NCBI RefSeq assembly: GCF_030384665.1
Contig: NC_083676.1
Span: forward strand, 186,001 to 250,000
Length of the DNA stretch: 64,000 nt
Direction: 5' to 3'
DNA from: Lodderomyces elongisporus
Taxonomy: Eukaryota; Ascomycota; Pichiomycetes; Serinales; Debaryomycetaceae
Shown: positions 19,061 through 27,540 of the stretch, piece after piece
Layout of the letters: every line of letters starts with the position of its first letter
How positions within the stretch are numbered: position 1 is the first letter of the stretch
Notes under the pieces: model-generated
The model's database searches: none
Told to the model about the DNA's origin: nothing
What the model saw: only the letters and a program-made list of their open reading frames with translations
Program-made: the position numbers and the translations under genes

Positions 19061-20788
19061 ATGAGAACCCAACCTACCATCAAGGAACAATTAGATGGTT
19101 TCCCATTTTTTCAATTCACGATATTATGCATCATTAGGCTAGCCGAGCCGATAGCTTTTGCCAGTTTTCTTTCGTACATCTTTTTCATGATCAAGAGTTT
19201 TCGAATAGCCAAGACCGATGCTGACGTTTCGCGATATACGGGGTACCTTGCTTCCGCATTCTCAATCAGCCAATTCTTGACCTCTGTTCGATGGGGCAGG
19301 GCCTCGGACAGGTATGGAAGAAAACCAATGATATTGCTAGGATGCTTAGGAACAGCCGTGTCGATGCTTGTTTTTGGATTCAGTGTGAATTTCTACATGG
19401 CATTGTGCGCAAGAGCAATGATGGGGATCTTAAATGGGAATGTCTCAATAATGAGAACAATGGCTGGTGAAATTGCAGTTGAAAAAAGACATCAAGGTAT
19501 AGCTTTTTCAAATTTGTCGTTAATATGGTCGTTGGGAAAAGCTGGAGGATACTTCATTGCTGGTAATTTGGTTGATGTAGACCATTTTAGAAACTACAAA
19601 AGGGATAATCAAGAATTAACTCTGGTATCGAAAGACGTGCTAGCATCGACGCCAACATTAAAAACAACTCTAATACCAACTGTGGTACCAAATCTGGTAC
19701 CGACAAGTACACAGTCACTGACTGGCTTAGGTTTGTTCAAGAAATTTCCTTTCGCTTTTCCAAATGTTGTGATATTTTTCATAATACTCATTCATACCAC
19801 TTTTGGGTGGCTTTTTTTGGAAGAAACTCATGAAAAACAAAGAGTTAAGAGGGACCGAGGTTTGGAAATAGGAGATAGGTTGAAGAAGATTTGCGGGCTA
19901 AAAGTACCAGACAGAGATTGGAAAATCAGAAAAGATGAGGCATCTGAATATTTAATTGGAAATCATAATGATTATAGCGATGACGAGTACCCAGAGGAGG
20001 AAACAGATGACTTTGAGATGCTGACATTGAATGCAAACACCAATAATAATGAGGAAGAAAGGGAAGTGGAAGAGGAAGAGGAAATGGAGGAACAGAATAT
20101 AGGGGAATCTCTTCCCACTCTGTCATTGTTCACTTGGCCCATTATCTGGCGTATTGCCTGTAATTTCCTAATTTCATTCGGAAACATTATTTATACCGAA
20201 TTCTTACCAGTATTTCTTGCAAAGTCAGTAGATGTTGATTCCTTAAACCCACCGTTCCATATAAAAGGAGGTTTTGGGATGAACTCTGCAAGCACCGGTA
20301 AAATGTTATCGATAACTGGTCTTACAAGTGTCATTGCTGTGAGTTTACTATTTCCTGCGATAAATCAACGCTTTACTGTTCTTGAAGCATTTAGATTGGG
20401 CCTAATTATCATTCCTGTGTTTTATTTTGTTCTTCCATTAACAATATTTACAATCCCGCAATATTTGGGGACAAATTACGATATAGCCACGCCGTTACTA
20501 TACCTCAACGGTTTTATGATCTCATTTGTTGGTTCGATAACATTTTCACAAGTAACATTGTTGATCCACCGGGCAACACCCAAAAAGCACAGAGCTGTAA
20601 TAAACGGATATACAATTTCGTGTACAGCCCTTGCCAAGTTTGTATCGCCCTTGATATGGGGGTTTATAATGACAAAAATGGACTTAAAAGGATTAGGAGG
20701 TTTAAGCTGGTGGTTATTGGGATTTGTATCTCTTGCAGCCTTGGGAGTTACTTTTCTTCTCAGTGAAAATGATGACCAAGAAGATTGA
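19061..20788 (+). CDS. MFS transporter (YCR023C/ZIF-like), tandem copy 1
   Basis: Major facilitator protein, 575 residues, with about 12 hydrophobic segments. MFS signature motif A is clear between helices 2 and 3: GRASDRYGRKPMILLG at about residues 79-94. The central loop (about 255-360) is strongly acidic, with long Glu runs. The N-terminal FPFFQFTILCIIRLAEPIAFAS fits the fungal group around S. cerevisiae YCR023C and plant zinc-induced-facilitator-like transporters. The substrate is unknown. The N-terminal 90 residues align without gaps to the next gene, so the two are a tandem duplication. Position after the amidohydrolase and the inverted repeats suggests a shared physiological role, which is inference. 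Confidence 0.88.
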   Translation: MRTQPTIKEQLDGFPFFQFTILCIIRLAEPIAFASFLSYIFFMIKSFRIAKTDADVSRYTGYLASAFSISQFLTSVRWGRASDRYGRKPMILLGCLGTAVSMLVFGFSVNFYMALCARAMMGILNGNVSIMRTMAGEIAVEKRHQGIAFSNLSLIWSLGKAGGYFIAGNLVDVDHFRNYKRDNQELTLVSKDVLASTPTLKTTLIPTVVPNLVPTSTQSLTGLGLFKKFPFAFPNVVIFFIILIHTTFGWLFLEETHEKQRVKRDRGLEIGDRLKKICGLKVPDRDWKIRKDEASEYLIGNHNDYSDDEYPEEETDDFEMLTLNANTNNNEEEREVEEEEEMEEQNIGESLPTLSLFTWPIIWRIACNFLISFGNIIYTEFLPVFLAKSVDVDSLNPPFHIKGGFGMNSASTGKMLSITGLTSVIAVSLLFPAINQRFTVLEAFRLGLIIIPVFYFVLPLTIFTIPQYLGTNYDIATPLLYLNGFMISFVGSITFSQVTLLIHRATPKKHRAVINGYTISCTALAKFVSPLIWGFIMTKMDLKGLGGLSWWLLGFVSLAALGVTFLLSENDDQED

Positions 20789-21301
20789 TAGAGAGTTGAA
20801 AGGAGATATTTTTATGGTAAATCAAAGAATTAATAGAGCTAATTTTTCAAAGCAATCGGATTTCTTTTTTTTTTTTTTCTCTGTTTCCCTTCTTTATTCT
20901 TATAAATTGATTGATTGATTTATTGATATATATATATGTATATTTCTTTGATTAATTGTAAAACTGTGGCTCAACACAGTATTCGCGGAATTAAAAGGCG
21001 AAAATAAAGGGGAGGGGGGGAGGAGAAGGAAGTAAGAAGAATATTTTGTTACAATCAAATTTCCTAACCGCACTTTGCTCTATTGTTACCAATTTCCTTA
21101 GAAAAATAATTCACATCCTGTATCAAATTTTGAAAACGCTTGCTGACAAAACCGTGTAAGCTTGCAACAAAAGTTGGGCTTTGTTTCCTCTCAATTGTCA
21201 TTCTTATAAGCTCTTTTCTTCTTTCTTATTTTCTTTGCTCCCTTTTTTTTTTTTTGTAGTCCAGTTTGAAATTAACACTTGAACCTTTGTCACGACAGAA
21301 G
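20789..21301. promoter_or_regulatory. intergenic region between tandem MFS genes
   Basis: About 510 bp. It contains T-runs (20866-20879, 21244-21255), an ATTG repeat near 20906-20925, and a single CGCGGAATT half site near 20985. No inverted CGG pair like that upstream of copy 1 was seen. Confidence 0.4.
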
Positions 21302-22936
21302 ATGCACGAAAACCCTTCAATCCGCGACCAATTGAGCGGCTTTCCCATTTTCCAGATGGGAATAGTATGCATCCTTAGTCTTTCCGAACCCATTGCATTT
21401 GCAAGTTACTTATCTTATATCTATTTCATGATTAAAAGCTTTGGTATTGTCAAGACCGATTCCGATGTGTCAAGATACTCAGGCTACCTTGCCGCAGCAT
21501 ATTCTTTTGCTCAACTATTCAGTATAGTCCAATGGAGTAAAGCTTCGGACAAATTTGGAAGAAAACCTGTGCTTCTTCTTGGATGCATCGGTACGGCGTT
21601 ATCGATGATATTATTTGGGTTTAGCTCAAACTTTTATATGGCTTTTATTTCAAGAATGTTGATGGGTCTATTGAATGGTAATGTCTCAATTATGCGAACA
21701 GTAACTGGAGAGATTGCAGTAGAGAAACGACATCAAGGAATTGCATTTTCCAACTTATCTGTTATTTGGTCTTTGGGTAAAGCTGTAGGTTACTATATGG
21801 CTGGTAAATTGACAAACGTCGATCATTTTCGAGATTACAACCCTGATGAAAAGGCTAACGTGATGGGTAGTATTGGGAGCGGTGGCAGCGGCAACAAAGA
21901 GACTCACGACATACCTTTTTTTGTCAGATATCCATTTGCATTTTCAAACATCGTTGTGTCCATGCTTATTCTAGTATTTGCCCTAATTGGATGTCTTTTT
22001 TTAAAAGAAACCAATATTGCTTTTAAAGGACGGAGAGATCGTGGACTCGAGTTGGGCAACAAAGTGCTCAACTTAATAAGAGCCGGCCACATTTCAATTG
22101 ATGAAACCCACGAGAGTCTTATCGCACGCGAGCACGAGCCCGTAATTGAATCTGGGCATGACCTTGAGCATGAAGGAAGTCAACGATTTGTTGATGAGTA
22201 TGAAGAATTTGAGATGACTTCCAGAAACTCATCTTTTGAAAGCGATGAAGACAAGCAAGAAAAGCAGGATTTTGTGCTCAAGTGGCCTATTACTGTACGC
22301 ATATTATGCAGTTGTCTAGATTCATTCCAATATATTGTATACACAGAATTTCTTCCTGTTTTACTTGCCAGCACGGTTGATGCTAAATCACTCAAATTTC
22401 CCTTTCATATTAGGGGTGGTTTTGGGTTCAAGACCAATGATATTGGAAAGCTTCTTTCGATGACTGGGGTATTAAGTGTGATTGCAGCAGCAATCCTGTT
22501 TCCGTTTATCAACAAACACATGAATTTACTATTTGCTTTTAGACTTGGTTTATTCATTTTGTTTTGGCTATTTGCATGTCTTCCATTGATTATATTTACA
22601 ACTTCAGAGTATACTGGTTCCAAGTTGGATCCATCCACTCCATTGCTCTACCTAGGAAGTACATTAATTGCATATGCAGCTTCTGTAACCTCTCCACCAA
22701 TAGTTCTTTCTATACATAGAGCAACACCGAAAAGACACAGGGCTGTTGTCAATGGATACACCATCACAGGTGGAGCACTAGCTAAATTTATTTCGCCTTT
22801 ACTTTGGGGACAAGTGATGACACTGATGGATCATCAAGGGTATGGTGGCATTGGTTGGTTCTTGGCAGGGTTGAGTTCTATTGTGAATCTAAGTTTAACC
22901 TTTTTTTTCAAACAAAGCGACGAACACGAAGATTGA
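21302..22936 (+). CDS. MFS transporter (YCR023C/ZIF-like), tandem copy 2
   Basis: Paralogue of the preceding gene, 544 residues. Motif A is KASDKFGRKPVLLLG at about residues 80-94. The end GYTITGGALAKFISPLLWG corresponds to GYTISCTALAKFVSPLIWG in copy 1. The acidic central loop is shorter and of different sequence, so the loop is the fast-evolving part. The start was fixed by alignment: this ATG gives an N-terminus MHENPSIRDQLSGF that matches MRTQPTIKEQLDGF of copy 1 residue for residue. The frame is open 12 codons further upstream, but only to a TTG. The substrate is unknown. Divergence outside the core suggests an old duplication. Confidence 0.88.
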   Translation: MHENPSIRDQLSGFPIFQMGIVCILSLSEPIAFASYLSYIYFMIKSFGIVKTDSDVSRYSGYLAAAYSFAQLFSIVQWSKASDKFGRKPVLLLGCIGTALSMILFGFSSNFYMAFISRMLMGLLNGNVSIMRTVTGEIAVEKRHQGIAFSNLSVIWSLGKAVGYYMAGKLTNVDHFRDYNPDEKANVMGSIGSGGSGNKETHDIPFFVRYPFAFSNIVVSMLILVFALIGCLFLKETNIAFKGRRDRGLELGNKVLNLIRAGHISIDETHESLIAREHEPVIESGHDLEHEGSQRFVDEYEEFEMTSRNSSFESDEDKQEKQDFVLKWPITVRILCSCLDSFQYIVYTEFLPVLLASTVDAKSLKFPFHIRGGFGFKTNDIGKLLSMTGVLSVIAAAILFPFINKHMNLLFAFRLGLFILFWLFACLPLIIFTTSEYTGSKLDPSTPLLYLGSTLIAYAASVTSPPIVLSIHRATPKRHRAVVNGYTITGGALAKFISPLLWGQVMTLMDHQGYGGIGWFLAGLSSIVNLSLTFFFKQSDEHED

Positions 22937-24273
22937 GTTTTGAGCAAAGCAATGAGCAAAAACAATATAAAGTTAAATGGCAATAGAGAATGAATGTAGT
23001 GAATGTAGTGGGGGGTGGAAGGGGATAAAAAGAAAGAATGAGGAGAGATCATTATAAAACAATAAAATAATAAGTGACGATAATACTGTAGTCAAAGTAC
23101 ATATGCACCAATAAATATGTACTCATTCCATTGCAGTTGGAGGTGCCACAAATTTACTACATGGTCATCGCATACTCGTATTTACCACAGAACAAAGAAA
23201 CAGGTAGTTTTTTGTCCTCAAACATTCCTTTAAATAAAAAAATGAAACAAACCTAAACAAAACAAAACAAAACAAAACTAAACAAAACAAATCCAAAAAA
23301 AAAAGAAACAAAATTCCAAATTGGAAGCAATCTTCAATACACGTGTTGAAGCTTCATTTCAAAAACTTCTTCTCATCGTCCTCAGTTTTTTTTTTGCTAC
23401 AATAGTCTTGTGATAACCACAAATTTCACTTAAAAAAAAAACAAATATACGGTTTGTTTTTCCTCTCTTTTGCCTGATCATAAAAACGCCTCCACTCAAG
23501 TGGGGTTGAGGTTAATTGTCTATTGTTTCAATAGTATTGTTGTTGAGCAGATTAAAACGCTATCGTTGAAAAGCGTAAAATCTTGGAATTACGAGAAAAG
23601 TAAATTTCCAAATCCATACATTTGACTAGTTTGATGACTTTTGTTGATGCTTGTAGGAAGAAGCAAGTGGGGGGGGGGGGGGAGGTGCTATGGGGAGAGT
23701 TGGTTTTGGTAATCGTAATAGTAATGGTTGCGAGTGTTGGTGAAGTTTATTGCCTAAAAGGGTAAAGAAATTTTTTTTTTCTCATTTTTTTTTTTGCAAC
23801 AGTCTTTCATGCAAAGAATGCTTTGTGACACAAAAGTTCATCATGGTTAATTTTTTTTTTTTGTTGATGTTAATGTTGGTTATTTGGACTACGAATTTCA
23901 TTTTCATTGTTGAAAGTTGCAAAAAATAAAGAAATTTAAACAAAAAGAGAATTGAAATTTGACTATAGGAAATCATTCACTAGATACATTGAGTTACTCT
24001 ACCCAAATGAGGTTAGAGTTTATGATGAAGATTTCTTAGCACAAAAGGTAATGACTGATTGATAAATGTCTACTCATCTATCTATATAAAGCACAAAATA
24101 TCCCTATTATATGAAAATACTAATTGAAATATTTAAAGAAAAGAAAAGAATTGTTCCTTTTGCGTTTTTCTTCATTCTTGTTTTTCCTTTCGTTCTTTCT
24201 TTCTTTTCAAAATTTTTTTTCACCATCATCCATTAAAGCGTCTTTTCAATAGTCAACTTTGCAATACAAGAAA
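22937..24273. promoter_or_regulatory. upstream region of the secreted-protein gene
   Basis: About 1.3 kb containing CAAAA repeats (23257-23290), a 14-G run (23669-23682), T-tracts (23770-23795, 23850-23861) and TATA-like TATATAAAGC at about 24082. No gene was found. Confidence 0.45.
23669..23682 (+). repeat. poly-G tract (14 G)
   Basis: Uninterrupted G14 in the region between the second MFS gene and the secreted-protein gene. Confidence 0.9.
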
Positions 24274-25200
24274 ATGTTGTTTGTTTCAGCTTTAATTTCA
24301 TTTATATTCTTTGCATTTGCTCTTGCAAATCAACCTGCAATCAATTTTGATGTTCAAGCTGTGGAAAAGAGAGATGCTAGTGCCCAAGCTGTTGACTTTT
24401 TGCTATTTGATGACTTGCAATTACAAAGAAGGGATTATGGTGGGATTAGTACTGAGACATATGACGAGATTGATCAATACTTGAAACAGCTCGTTGCTGC
24501 TGTTGGTGCACCAAATGTTGCAAACTCTAGTGATTTGTCCAAAAGAGACTCTAACCCAGCTTTGACTGCCGCATTCACAGCTTTGAACAAGTCTGGTGTT
24601 GGTGTGGAAATTGTTCATGGTTTAGTTACCAATAGTCTTTCGCAACCACAAGCAATCACTGCAATTGAGCAATACATTAAACAAAACACTTTGCCTACAT
24701 TGTTATCTGCTGCTGACAATTCAGGTTTAGCAGTGTCAATTGTTATGAGATTCTTTATCAATTATTCACTCGTTCCTGGTTTGTGGAACATCATTGTGGC
24801 ACTATACAAGAATGGAACCATCTTCAAGAGAGGATTATTGGATCTCATTGGTAGCGTCATTGGAGGTGTTCAACAATCAATTTGGGCTTCGTTGATCAAC
24901 TTGCTCAGTCTTGTTGCCAACGTTGAAACAGTTTGTGAATCCTTAAACAATTCTGGGTTTGGTGTTTCGGTTGTTGATGACATTGTTTCCACTTCTGATG
25001 GACAAGCATTTGCAGTTAAAGCAGCAACTGCAATCATCAACGATTCAATTATTACGTTGGACTCGTTGTTCTCAGCTTTGAACCTGACCAGTTTCCTTCA
25101 AAACACTTTTACCAAAATCATCTCCAACTCAACTTATAGAAAGATTATTTTTATTTGGGCTGTCAACTTTTTGGTCTCTGCTATCAAATACATCTTTTAA
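24274..25200 (+). CDS. secreted protein with Kex2 sites and internal repeats
   Basis: A 308-residue protein with a clear signal peptide (residues 1-18, ending FFAFALA). Dibasic Kex2-type sites lie at 32-33 (KR), 52-53 (RR), 90-91 (KR) and 185-186 (KR). Several N-X-S/T sites are present. A short motif occurs three times: LNKSGVGVEIV (about 105), ADNSGLAVSIV (about 148) and LNNSGFGVSVV (about 224). The C-terminus is hydrophobic after NSTYRK, so a GPI anchor or membrane tail is possible. The overall style resembles Candida secreted Op4-like proteins, but I cannot confirm this. The start is the ATG at 24274. The five extra upstream codons begin with TTG. Function is unknown. Confidence 0.82.
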   Translation: MLFVSALISFIFFAFALANQPAINFDVQAVEKRDASAQAVDFLLFDDLQLQRRDYGGISTETYDEIDQYLKQLVAAVGAPNVANSSDLSKRDSNPALTAAFTALNKSGVGVEIVHGLVTNSLSQPQAITAIEQYIKQNTLPTLLSAADNSGLAVSIVMRFFINYSLVPGLWNIIVALYKNGTIFKRGLLDLIGSVIGGVQQSIWASLINLLSLVANVETVCESLNNSGFGVSVVDDIVSTSDGQAFAVKAATAIINDSIITLDSLFSALNLTSFLQNTFTKIISNSTYRKIIFIWAVNFLVSAIKYIF

Positions 25201-25519
25201 CCAAGCGGTATGCTGCCACGATATTGGTAATATAATGATGACCATTGCCTGTGAGATAACTTTTTTTTTCTTTTCATTTCCTTTCAATTTACGTACCCCT
25301 TTTGTTCACCATTTTTTTTTACTATTCTCTCTCTTTTTTTTTTGTTCCCTCCCCCTTTTTATTTAGTTTTTGAAATTATAGTTTATAAATCCCAGCTTTT
25401 TGAAGATGACTGAACAAGGCGATAATTCAAAAAAAAAAAAAAAAACAGAATACAGAATTTAAATTACAGAGAAATAGAAAACAAGAATAAAAATAAATAA
25501 TAAAATTTTAATATAAATT
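25201..25519. other. convergent intergenic region
   Basis: About 320 bp between convergent stops, rich in T- and A-runs. No gene was found. Confidence 0.5.
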
Positions 25520-26767
25520 TTAAACATCAATCTTAAGAATTTCAAACCTCTTCTCAGCCTCTTCCAAACTAAAATTTGATTCTGCCTGGTGCCAACGTTC
25601 GTGCAATCGTCCATACAATAATACCAATTTGGGCTCTTCACTTTGTGTATCATTGACTTTTGACTTGCCAAACAAACGAGACTTTTCGTTGTTCCAAGCT
25701 TTAAAATCAATTATCTCCCATTCCTTGGGTTTGACATATCCCAATCTTTGGAGCTTTGAAGAGTTCAATGCAGTCGGATCCAAGATTGCATCACCTTTTG
25801 GTTTGCAAAAGTATATTAATACCAATCGTCTGAACCCAGCTTGGTCATCTGGTGGGTTGACGACTCTATGAATGGATGATTTGAAGAACCCACCTGTGAT
25901 GAATTCCATCGCATCACCAATATTAACAATCAAACCATTGGGAGTGTGGCCTACAAAGTTCCACTTGCCGGTATAGTAATCGCGTATTTGTAACGATAGA
26001 ATAGGTTGCGATGTTATAAAGGTAAACCCACCACTATCGGAATGACCTCTTAACCATGTCCCATCCACTTTCTTCTGGTCTTCAGAATCCATTGCATCAT
26101 AAAGCATAAAACGTCCAGCCCCACCACCAGAGTTTTCCAATTCTCCTTCTGTTACAGAATAAAACTTATCATAGATGAAACCTTCCGGTAGCTCCAATAC
26201 AATATCAGACAAGTTACAGATTTTTCTCAAAGTATCCTGGTGCAAAAACCTATAGTATTCTGCAATTTCAGTCAAATACTCCTTAACAATATCTGGGTAA
26301 TTATTTTCTTTTTCATCAAAGAACCTCGAATGGTTCATGTAATTGAAATTGAAATGAGTGATGGAGTCAACAACACCATTCCTCATAGACCAATAACCTT
26401 TTGGTTTAAATCCAGATGCACGCTCAGCACCTATCGATTTAGTTCTATCTTCTAGATCAGATTTTAATGCGCCGGCCAAGTACTTTTTTTGTTCTTCCAA
26501 AGGTAACTCGAGCAACGATTGTGCGACGGATTTCAATAACTCCAATTTTTCCGCAGCAAAACCATGGTTGATAACGGAAATGAACCCATACGTAGAGAGT
26601 GATTTTTCAATCTTGTGAGCAAGTACTTTCCTTGAAGCTAGATTTTCAGGACCATCTTTGTACAACGAAAGATCTATTGACTCAAGTTCAATAGGTTTAA
26701 GAGAACTGGTGGATAAAGGTGCCTCTTTAAAAGGTCTGAGATTATAATTTCTTGACTGCACTGGCAT
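25520..26767 (-). CDS. 2-oxoglutarate/Fe(II)-dependent oxygenase, isopenicillin-N-synthase-like
   Basis: A 415-residue member of the IPNS-like 2OG-Fe(II) oxygenases. The N-terminal DIOX_N-type region has KSLSTYGFISVINHGF (residues 55-70). The jelly-roll core carries the iron triad His242-X-Asp244 (RGHSDSGGFTF) and His300 (SSIHRVVNPP). Arg313 or Arg314 (FRRLVLIYF) is positioned to bind 2-oxoglutarate. The family includes thymine hydroxylase and other small-molecule hydroxylases. The substrate here is not readable. The start is the first ATG. The frame continues eleven Arg/Lys-rich codons upstream only to a TTG. It is co-directional with, and downstream of, the flavin monooxygenase gene. Confidence 0.85.
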   Translation of the reverse strand: MPVQSRNYNLRPFKEAPLSTSSLKPIELESIDLSLYKDGPENLASRKVLAHKIEKSLSTYGFISVINHGFAAEKLELLKSVAQSLLELPLEEQKKYLAGALKSDLEDRTKSIGAERASGFKPKGYWSMRNGVVDSITHFNFNYMNHSRFFDEKENNYPDIVKEYLTEIAEYYRFLHQDTLRKICNLSDIVLELPEGFIYDKFYSVTEGELENSGGGAGRFMLYDAMDSEDQKKVDGTWLRGHSDSGGFTFITSQPILSLQIRDYYTGKWNFVGHTPNGLIVNIGDAMEFITGGFFKSSIHRVVNPPDDQAGFRRLVLIYFCKPKGDAILDPTALNSSKLQRLGYVKPKEWEIIDFKAWNNEKSRLFGKSKVNDTQSEEPKLVLLYGRLHERWHQAESNFSLEEAEKRFEILKIDV

Positions 26768-27540
26768 TTTTTTTCTCTTACTTCTTCTTCTTCTTTGCAA
26801 TGTGTGGGTGTATAAATATATATATATATAGATTTAAATTATGTCAAACTACCTCTAAAGAACCAAAATAGATTATATATTAATTCCCAGTACAAACATA
26901 TATATATATATATATAGATCCGTATTGAGTATACAATCGTTTTTCATTGATAAGAAATTGGCCTTTAGCATGATTAAACAATTAACGCTTGGGTGAAGTG
27001 TGTGCGGTGTGTGCGGGATTTGCAACTGTGGCTGCGAAATCACTCAATGCAAAATTCCTCTTGACAAAAAAAACGGACAATAACAAAAATATGCATATAC
27101 ACAGACATTTATATATATATATAAATATTTAGAGTCTTGTCGCATTTTTACCGACCCGATTACAATGTGCTTAATGAACACATCATTGAAACATTATTAG
27201 TGGAAACATTTAATAATACACTACTTTTTTCTCTTCTATTACGTTGTATATGCACCAATTGTGGCGAGTTGTGATGTAACCATATCAATTGAAGAACTCT
27301 ACAAAGTCAATTATTGTATTGTGATTTCCATATGCTATGTAGCCAGGATTCAATTACCTACAACTACAAAAGTGCAAAAACAGGTTGTCAAAAGGATGAG
27401 CAAAAGAAGACAATTCGGTTACAATTTAAAACTAAAATGATAAAAGGTACACTATAGAATTACAAAGATATTTGCAAGTCGGTGATATAAATTCTCACAA
27501 CACAGATTATTCACATATCAAACATTTGAGCCACTCTTTT
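26768..27540. promoter_or_regulatory. promoter region of the 2OG oxygenase
   Basis: About 770 bp with several TA repeats (26816-26830, 26898-26916, 27110-27122). Isolated CGG/CCG half sites occur (TCCGT near 26920, CGGAC near 27074), and a GTGTGCGG repeat lies near 27000-27015. No full inverted CGGA pair was found. Confidence 0.4.

Noticed and set aside
26768..26800. Arg/Lys-rich extension (RRRRSKRKK) of the 2OG oxygenase as a nuclear or mitochondrial signal
   Set aside because: It would start at TTG in an AGA/AAG-rich leader, and the ATG directly precedes normal family sequence.
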